A stretch of 64,000 nucleotides of DNA from Hsuehochloa calcarea (taxonomy: Eukaryota; Streptophyta; Magnoliopsida; Poales; Poaceae): positions 9,049,763 to 9,113,762 of the forward strand of contig CM070601.1 in NCBI GenBank assembly GCA_036346395.1, in the 5' to 3' direction. The notes under the pieces were generated by a model. That model had not been told where the DNA came from. It saw nothing but the letters and a program-made list of their open reading frames with translations, and ran no database searches. Shown in pieces: positions 57,645-64,000 of this stretch. Positions within the stretch are counted from its first letter, which is position 1, and every line of letters starts with the position of its first letter. The position numbers and the translations under genes are program-made.

Positions 57645-58732
57645 CACTACTACACAAAACTTCATCACAGACGGTTTTTTGAACCGTCTGAATTTATGTG
57701 TCTGTGATAATAGACGGTCATCACAGACGATTTTCAAACCGTCTATGAAAAAAGGTTTCACAAACGGTTCTTGTTCAGAACTGTCTATGATAGTTTTTTC
57801 TATTGCAAAAAAATTCAGATTTTGAATGTTTCATAGTTGGTACCATCACATTTTATGTGAGCATTCCATCTTCAGAGACTCTTAAAAATACATGAAAAAT
57901 ACGTCACTCCCATACAAAAACCTTCCTGATCTCCCCCTTACGGGCTGTGAGTACCCCGATGCTGCCCATCTTGACCATGGCGTCGGCGAAGAGGGTGCCG
58001 AGGAGGCCTGAGTAGGAGTCAACGACGTCGATGGTGGAGGTGTCGTTGTAGAGCACGGCGTCGGAGGCGATGACGGCGAAGCCATTGCGATGTGAGCCAC
58101 TGCACCTATTTACAATTTACGTACATGCACCCATAGGTTAGCTACCATGATCGATCGAGTCATCGAGGAAGAAGAAGATTGTTAGCTTACATCTGAGGAG
58201 GACGAGGTCCTTGTCGTGGAGGCCTGCGGCGGTGAACTTGGACCGAAGCACGTCGATAGAGACGAAGTCCAGCAGCACGTCGGCGTCCCGCGGGTTCGAC
58301 ACCCTCCCCAACACATCCCGCCTCGACTTGGCTATTATTTATAAGGACAGCGCCAAAATATTTTGCCTCCCGCGCACGCGTTGAAATTTTTTTGAACTCC
58401 CGCACTGCGATCACAGACGGTTTCATACAAAAACCGCCTGTGATGACATATCACAGACGGTTCGTATCATAAACCGTCAGTGATAAGCATCTCATCACAG
58501 ACGGTTTGTATTAAGAACCGTATGTTCCAAACCATGGTAAAATCACAGACGATTCTTAATACAAACAGTTTGTGATGACTTAGATTATCACAGACGGCTC
58601 TTCTTAAGAACCGTATGTGAATTATCACAGATGGTTATATTTACAAATCGTCTGTGATAATTCTGTATCACAGACGATTCTTACAGAACCGTCTGTGATG
58701 AAGCGTCTAGTATAGCTTATTTTGTAGTAGTG
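57645..58732. mobile_element. Non-autonomous CACTA element nested in the hAT transposase
   Basis: Ends CACTACTACA and TGTAGTAGTG, perfect inverted CACTA termini, with target duplication AAA (57642-57644 and 58733-58735). Subterminal regions (57655-57790 and 58405-58705) carry many copies of TCACAGACGGTT in both orientations, able to pair as hairpins. Removing it together with one AAA rejoins the BED finger codons in frame, so it inserted into a gene that was still readable at that point. Confidence 0.95.
57915..58335 (-). pseudogene. Captured class III peroxidase fragment in the CACTA element
   Basis: Two exons and the intron between them, on the minus strand. Exon 1 (about 58190-58330): LGRVSNPRDADVLLDF and FTAAGLHDKDLVLL, equivalent to the peroxidase region just before the proximal-His motif. 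Exon 2 (about 57915-58085): SDAVLYNDTSTIDVVDSY and FADAMVKMGSIGVLTARKGE then IRKV, the peroxidase C-terminus. The His-bearing segment (SGAHT) and the N-terminal half are missing, so it cannot be an enzyme. The intron keeps a cag acceptor-like end near 58107. A typical gene-capture cargo. Confidence 0.85.
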
Positions 58733-61123
58733 AAAGTGCATGCTGCAATAGGGAGATTAAAACGCCACCTAGCAGGGGGTTTTACAGATGTGGAGAAATG
58801 TCCCAAGACAACCACAGCTATTATTAGGGAGATGCATGCCTTCTTGACCGGTCATTCAAAGCGCAAAGCCATCGATCTAGACTCTGAGGATGAGCTTGAA
58901 GGTAGAGGACTAAGAGGAGGTGATGGTGGTGAAGAGGATGATCCTGAAGGTAGAGGACCAAGACAAACAAAAAGAAAGCATGCTCAAGCACCAGCTGCAA
59001 CACCTATGTTCAATCCCGGGCCACCACAAAAAGTTGCTAAATCAGTTGCTTCTATGCTTCAAGGACTCCTGAAGAAGTTGTTGAGTCAAGGCATTCAACG
59101 ACTTTTTCTCAAACTTCCCTTGAGAGTTGCTTGAAAAAGAAAAAGGAAGACAAGTTGAGGGTCGACGAACATGTAGCTGATTTTTGGTATGAGTGTGGCT
59201 TGCCATTCAATGCTATTAATTCAAGAAGTTGGGAGATTTTGTGTGAATCCATCGGGCAGCATGGTCCTGGCTATATATCGCCTAGTTATCATGACATCAG
59301 GGTGCCCTTGCTTGAGAGGGCAAAGAAGAAGACATATGCATTGAGCGATAAGCATGAGTTGGCTTGGCAAGAATATGGTTGCACACTCATGTCAGATGGA
59401 TGAACTGATAACAAGACTTGCCATTTGATTAATTTCCTTGTCAATAGTCCAGTTGGGACTTTCTTTTGGAGTCTGTTGATGTATCAAGCATATCAGCTGA
59501 TGCTCAAATGTTAGCAGATTTGTTAGAGAAAAAATTGATCAAATTGGCAGGGATCATGTGGTTCAAGTTGTAACTGACAATAGTTCTAACTACAAGGCAG
59601 TAGGTAGAATTCTAATGGAGAGGTTTCCTACTTTGTATTGGACTCCTTGTGCTGCTTATTGCTTGAATCTCATGTTGGTAGATATTGGGAAGATTCCACA
59701 GTTCAGCTCATGCATTGCAAAAGCTAAGAAGGTGACCACATTTATCTATAGACATGGAAGGCTTCTCAATGCAATGAAGGAGAAGACAAATGGGAGGGAC
59801 CTTGTGAGACCTGCAGCTACACGCTTTGCTACATCTTTTCTCACATTAGCATGTTTGTGGAAGCATAGCCAAGCTTTGAAAAGCCTCTTTGTGGATGATG
59901 CTTGGTCTAGGTTCAAATTTGGCTGAGCAGGAGGCTTGGAAAGCCAAAGTTGCTCGCAGAGGTGCTAACAATTGTGAAAAATCGGTGGGAATCCCAAATG
60001 GGCCAAAAGTTATATGGGGCTACATTGTTCTTGAATCCAAATAGGTTCTTTGATATTCAAAAGGATCCTGGGAATAGAAGACTTTGTTCTAGGCTAAGGC
60101 ATATGTTCAATGAGGTGATGTGGAAGATGGCACCTGATGAGGAGAAGCACAACAAGATAAGTGTTCAAGCTTATGACTATGAGAGGACAGAAGGTGAATG
60201 CTTCTCATCGAAGCTAGCAATGGCTCACCGAACAAAAAAGAATCCTCGTAAGTTCTATGATTTCCATGTTTTCATTTCCTCCTTCACACTGTTAGTTTTA
60301 TGCTTGCTATTTTTTATTTTCTTCCAATTGTAGTTCTTTGGTGGTGTGCTTATGGTGGCCTTGCTTTCGAGCTCCAGTCTTTTGCAAAGCATGTCGTTAG
60401 TCTTTGTTGCTCGTCATCCGGATGCGAGCGCAATTGGAGTACATTTCAGTTTGTAAGTACTGAAGTACATTTGAATTGTAACACATTTCACTAGACAAGT
60501 TTTCAATTTGGAGTAGACTATGATATGTATTTTTATTTTGTTTGTTACTTTCAGATCCACACAAGAAAAATAAACCGATTAGAGCACTAAAGATTGAATA
60601 AATTGGTGTACATTCAATACAACCGGAAGATGGCAAATAGGTTCCAAAAGATACGTGATGAAGGGTCTAAAGGAAAGAGTTATAACCCATTGATCCTAGA
60701 TGAGTTTCAATGGGAGAATGAATGGGCTGACAAGAATGTTGAACATGTTCATGAAGGGGTTGATCTAACTTGGGCTCAAGTTGATGAAGCTGCCTGTGAA
60801 TCAGCCGGCACATCACGCAATTTTCGACCTCACAGTTAGCCTAAGAGTGCTCATGTTGATGGTGGGGTAGTGGGCATTGGGTCATAGCTTATTCTCACCG
60901 TCGTCGAAGGGTGAATAATCGTGATAATGATGATGAGCCGGAGGCCAACAACGAAGAGGAGGATGAAGAAGATGAAGCACTTGAGCCTGAAGATGATGAA
61001 GATATTGACAGCGAGAGTTCTTCACCATCCACATCCACTCATGATGCAAATGATGGATCAGCTGGACCAACTGGTGGTGATGAAGGCCGATTTGCATTGG
61101 ATGATGATCTCCTTGATGACTGA

Positions 61124-62336
61124 TTTGAGGCTTGAGGATTATGCATCATTATGAATTTATGCCTTACTTTTGCTACTTAATTGAGGTTTTCCTGCTATTT
61201 AATGGTTTACTTATAATTAAAACTTATTTCCTATTATCATGATATCATCTATCATGTTACCTTTTGCTACTAGACTTGACACTTGAGACCTGAGAGTTGA
61301 GACTTGAAAACTTGATGTGGACTTGTGGTTTGTAATGCCTTGCAGTTGTGGTTTATTGCTTCCCTGTTATGACAAGCTCTGTTATTTTATTGCTTACTTT
61401 TTGTGCATAATTACTACCAATCTGTCACTACCATAAATCAGTAGAAACTTTGAGCATAAATGAGAAGATGGTCATATAAGTGAAGGATTAGGATTTAAAC
61501 TTACATAAATGCTTCCTATGTCTTGTTTCTACTTTCTACAAATCTCTTCTTACAGAAATGCTTCTAAGCTTCTTATGTCTTGTCTCCTAACCATGCATCT
61601 GAAATTTATCCATCGAGCTTGTTACCTTCTAAATACTTACTACTGAGAAGGCAAGGTGGGCAGCTCTATGAGAGCATAATCTTCATCTTTGTAACAATAT
61701 TTCTGGATAGTATGTACTCTATAGAAAGCATTTAAATCGAGATATAACCTTCTAATTTCTAACCATATTATGTTGATACTGGAAAAAGTCTCACTATCTC
61801 ACAGGGGATAGCTGATTATATTGTGAGTTTGTGACTCACACATGGAAGTGTGGAATAACATGCTGCACTGCGAGAAAGAACATACAGATAAATGAACAAC
61901 TTTTCATTCATTGATAGTTTGATACAACATACAAGATTACATTTATTGATACAATGATATTGTTTGCAATTTTACATGTATAATTGTACAATACATACAC
62001 AACATGTGTTGATAACTTGATGCTGATACTAGAAGAGGAGCCCTGTCAGGCATCATTGCATTCTGAAGGCTTTGTTTGAAGAGGATGGGAACTAGCGCTT
62101 CATTCTTGATGCTTCAAGCACAAACAATAAGGTAACAAGCTCTTCAATCTTTAGCATTAGCGGTTGTAGTCTTGTACATTAGTAAATCTTTCATGAAAGC
62201 ATGTAGCATTAGCTTTAGGCATGCAAGTATTCTTCCTTGAGCCACCAGCTGCAACCTGAACCACCACTGTCACTAGTCACCGACTAGTCGGCAAGTCTCC
62301 TCCCTAGTGACTCGACTGGACGACCTAATAACATTG
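61124..62336. other. hAT 3' non-coding region
   Basis: No frame of note. It would hold the transposase 3' untranslated region and right subterminal repeats (62270-62330). Confidence 0.6.
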
Positions 62337-62344
62337 AGGAGACT

Positions 62345-62679
62345 GCAAGGAAAGAACATTAAAGAAGTGTAAGAAAAACAACATGACTTCTTTGTAACCT
62401 AACCGATAAAAAGAGAGCAAGAAGGAAATTACTTTTTGTGGGGTCAAAATATGTCAGAAACTGAGTGCCCAGTATAAGCTCTGTTTATCCAAGCAGCAAG
62501 CAGTATTTCTGGTGGGCATGTTGCTGTGTCCAAGCTGTCCTGCTACTTGCTAGTGACTGTATTGATATACCCAAGTTAACAATGATTGTTGCAAAAGACT
62601 TCTGTACCAGTGGTTGCGGCACAACAGATGGATAATAGCACAATAGCCACATCTTATACGGCCTCCTTCTACAAGCTCT
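62345..62679. other. Downstream flank of the PPR gene
   Basis: Between the hAT target duplication and the PPR stop. No feature seen; probably its 3' untranslated region. Confidence 0.5.
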
Positions 62680-63909
62680 TCATCCGTAGCCTGCATCTCC
62701 ACATGAACAACTTCCATCCTTAAAATGGTGGAATTGCTTGGTGTCCCTAACAGTTATCTCTCTTCGAACAATCTTAGAAATCATCCTTAATATCGCGTGA
62801 CAGCTCTGGCAAGTGCACTGGTTCTTTGTGACAGAAATAGAGGTGCCAGGTGTGGTATTGATCAAACCGAAAGCAACAGCTAGTCTTTCACTGTGACCAC
62901 AAAAGATGTCGTCCTTGGACACTTCTTTATTTCTAAAGAATAAGATTCAACAGGAGCAAAACCAGATACTTTCATCCGCTCATATATGCCATGTAGAACA
63001 TCATTTATTTCTTTAATCTGCGGATGTGATTCATCATCTGTAAGAAACGCATGTATAACTCCTTTAACCTCAACCCAGCTACATCCATGGCCTTGCTCCA
63101 ATCCCTTCTCTCGCATGGTTTTTCTCACTCTAGCCACTTGATCCCATCTACCAGCATCAGTATATAAATCACACAAAAGAACATGATATCCAGCATCATT
63201 AGGTTCCAACTCAAGGATAAATTTTGCAGCAAGCTCCCCAAGTTCAACATGCCGGTGCATCCGGCATCCATTCAACAAGGCTCCCCATACAGCAGCATCT
63301 GGCGTGATAGGCATTCCATCGATGAAGTTGTAAGCTTCTGCTAATCTCCCAACACGACTCAGTAGATCCACCATGCACGCATAGTGCTTGAGATTTGGAA
63401 CAATTGAGTATTTCTCAGTCATGCTGTGAAAAAACTCCCAACCTTGAGTAACCATTCCAGCCCTACTACAAGCACACAATATTGCAACAAACGTAACTTC
63501 ATCCGGATGCTCCCCAGTTTCTACCATTTCATTGAAGAACGATAAAGCAATATCTCCGTGTCCATGAGCAACAAAACCAGCAAGCATAATATTCCAAGAT
63601 ACAACATCCCTTTCGCCATGCGCACTGAACTGTGCCCAAGCATAGCCTGTCTGACCACATTTCCCATACAAGTCCAGAAGAGCATTGGGTACATAACCTT
63701 CAGATCCAATACCACACCTTAAAACATGTGCATGGATCTCCTTACCACACCTCAAAGCCCCAGTAGCAGCACAGGCAGCTAGGGCAGCGATAAAAGTAAC
63801 AGAATTGGGTTTTACATCTGCCAGCATATGCCGGAAATAGTACAGAGCCTCAAAGCTCCTATGGTTAAAGCAAAAGCCTGCGATCATTGAACTCCATGAT
63901 ACTACATCC
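62680..63909 (-). pseudogene. DYW-type PPR protein, 3' part, frameshifted and truncated
   Basis: PPR-DYW proteins act in chloroplasts or mitochondria, usually in C-to-U RNA editing. Minus strand: PLS-type repeats (VVSWSSMIAGF at 63900; YVPNALLDLYGKCGQTGYA; RDVVSWNIMLAGFVAHG; PDEVTFVAILCACSRAGM; HYACMVDLLSRVGRLAEA), then E/E+ motifs (PDAAVWGALLNGCRMHRHVE; GCSWVEVKGVIHAFLTDD), then the DYW deaminase domain in another frame: GHSERLAVAFGLI (HxE), CTCQSCHAILRMIS (CxxC-type) and QFHHFKDGSCSC to the stop at 62680. A single base appears lost after SYSLE (near 62938), separating E+ from DYW. The last three residues are GYG rather than DYW. It resembles the ECB2/VAC1 group, but that is from memory and unproven. 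The 5' part is cut off at 63910. Confidence 0.9.
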
Positions 63910-64000
63910 TGTTAGAACGACGAGACTCGTCGAAAGTCACATCCCGAGAAATCCGCATCCGTCGACCAACAGGATCCCAGCACCGATAGCCCTTGTGCTC
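63910..64000. mobile_element. Start of an LTR-like element cutting the PPR gene
   Basis: TGTTAGAACGACGAGACTCG begins exactly where PPR coding similarity stops and continues to the window edge. The TGTTA start fits a Copia-type LTR, but only 91 bp are visible and no target duplication can be checked. Confidence 0.5.

Larger units (their letters stand above)
57466..61123 (+). pseudogene. hAT transposase (BED finger, RNase H-like core, hAT dimerisation)
   Basis: Spliced-looking gene on the plus strand. An exon start after cag at 57470 leads to DPGWKYGF, then KKDVVQCMLCDKK (first half of the BED zinc finger, CxxC). The CACTA element intervenes, and HAAIGRLKRHLAGG completes the finger at 58737. 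Later: VADFWYECGLPFNAINS, VVTDNSSNYKAVGRIL and LYWTPCAAYCLNLML (59558-59926), RPAATRFATSFLTL, NRFFDIQKDPGNRR, then the dimerisation domain AYGGLAFELQSFAKHVVSLC and SGCERNWSTF (60340-60450), and an acidic Asp/Glu-rich tail to 61123. Stops replace Trp at 57591-57593 (TAG) and 59401-59403 (TGA); frameshifts lie near 59090, 59470 and 59925. Inactive. Confidence 0.93.
56150..62336 (+). mobile_element. 6.2 kb hAT DNA transposon
   Basis: Left end CATTGTTATCAAGTTGGGCG and right end inverse CAATGTTATTAGGTCGTCCA form imperfect inverted termini, with an 8 bp target duplication. Subterminal DNA on both sides is full of CGACTAGTCG/AGTCGAC motifs, likely transposase-binding sites (inference). It encodes one transposase gene, interrupted by a CACTA element. 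The termini look intact, so it could be mobilised in trans. Confidence 0.95.

Overview
This is a 64 kb piece of a plant nuclear genome, almost certainly a grass (Poaceae, rice-like). The signs are GT-AG introns, a GC-rich intronless GRAS/DELLA-type gene typical of cereals, PDR-type ABC transporter exons, a plant organellar-type PPR gene, a FAR1/MULE pseudogene, and dense nested transposons (Copia, Gypsy, hAT, CACTA, MITEs, a miniature LTR element). Nothing bacterial or viral is present. Only one host gene looks intact: the GRAS gene at 30047-31483 (-).

Layout. 1-10.7 kb: a dead PDR/ABCG transporter gene on the minus strand. Its 3' exons are duplicated (1-1211 copies 1824-3079). Its first transmembrane domain is missing, with a Copia LTR/leader fragment in its place (4908-5195). 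Its first five exons are duplicated as a 3.09 kb tandem repeat (6171-9255 and 9256-12345) that also carries the front end of a Copia element. 8.2-15.5 kb: that Copia element, with two 5' LTRs because of the duplication, a decayed pol, and one 3' LTR. 15.9-19.3 kb: two copies of an unclassified 1.1-1.6 kb dispersed repeat, with two more at 27.5 and 34.2 kb. 20.3-21.7 kb: a FAR1-like pseudogene. 22.4-25.8 kb: a 3.4 kb solo LTR with target duplication TTGCT. 26.4-29.1 kb: a run of small elements (hAT MITE, 272 bp SMART-like LTR element, two inverted-repeat elements in TA-rich DNA). 30.0-31.5 kb: the GRAS gene. 33.2-37.0 kb: a hAT-like element, a fourth copy of the dispersed repeat and a minisatellite-bearing inverted-repeat element.

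39.1-52.0 kb: a complete 12.9 kb Gypsy element on the minus strand (768 bp LTRs, target duplication AGCAT). Besides a decayed gag-pol it carries a spliced-looking gene on the opposite strand, whose introns and upstream region hold arrays of a GTCGTA...TACGAC hairpin also found in the LTRs. Next to its insertion site lie the 3' end and LTR of an older Gypsy element (52.3-54.5 kb). 56.15-62.34 kb: a 6.2 kb hAT transposon (8 bp target duplication AGGAGACT) with a dead transposase. A 1.1 kb CACTA element (target duplication AAA) sits inside the BED-finger codons and has itself captured two exons of a class III peroxidase. 62.7-63.9 kb: the 3' part of a DYW-type PPR gene, frameshifted and cut off by a probable LTR element running out of the window.

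The genes do not form a pathway. The window is a record of layered insertions, duplications and decay around one apparently living regulatory gene. Exon limits are estimated by eye to within a few bases; element ends with target duplications are exact.
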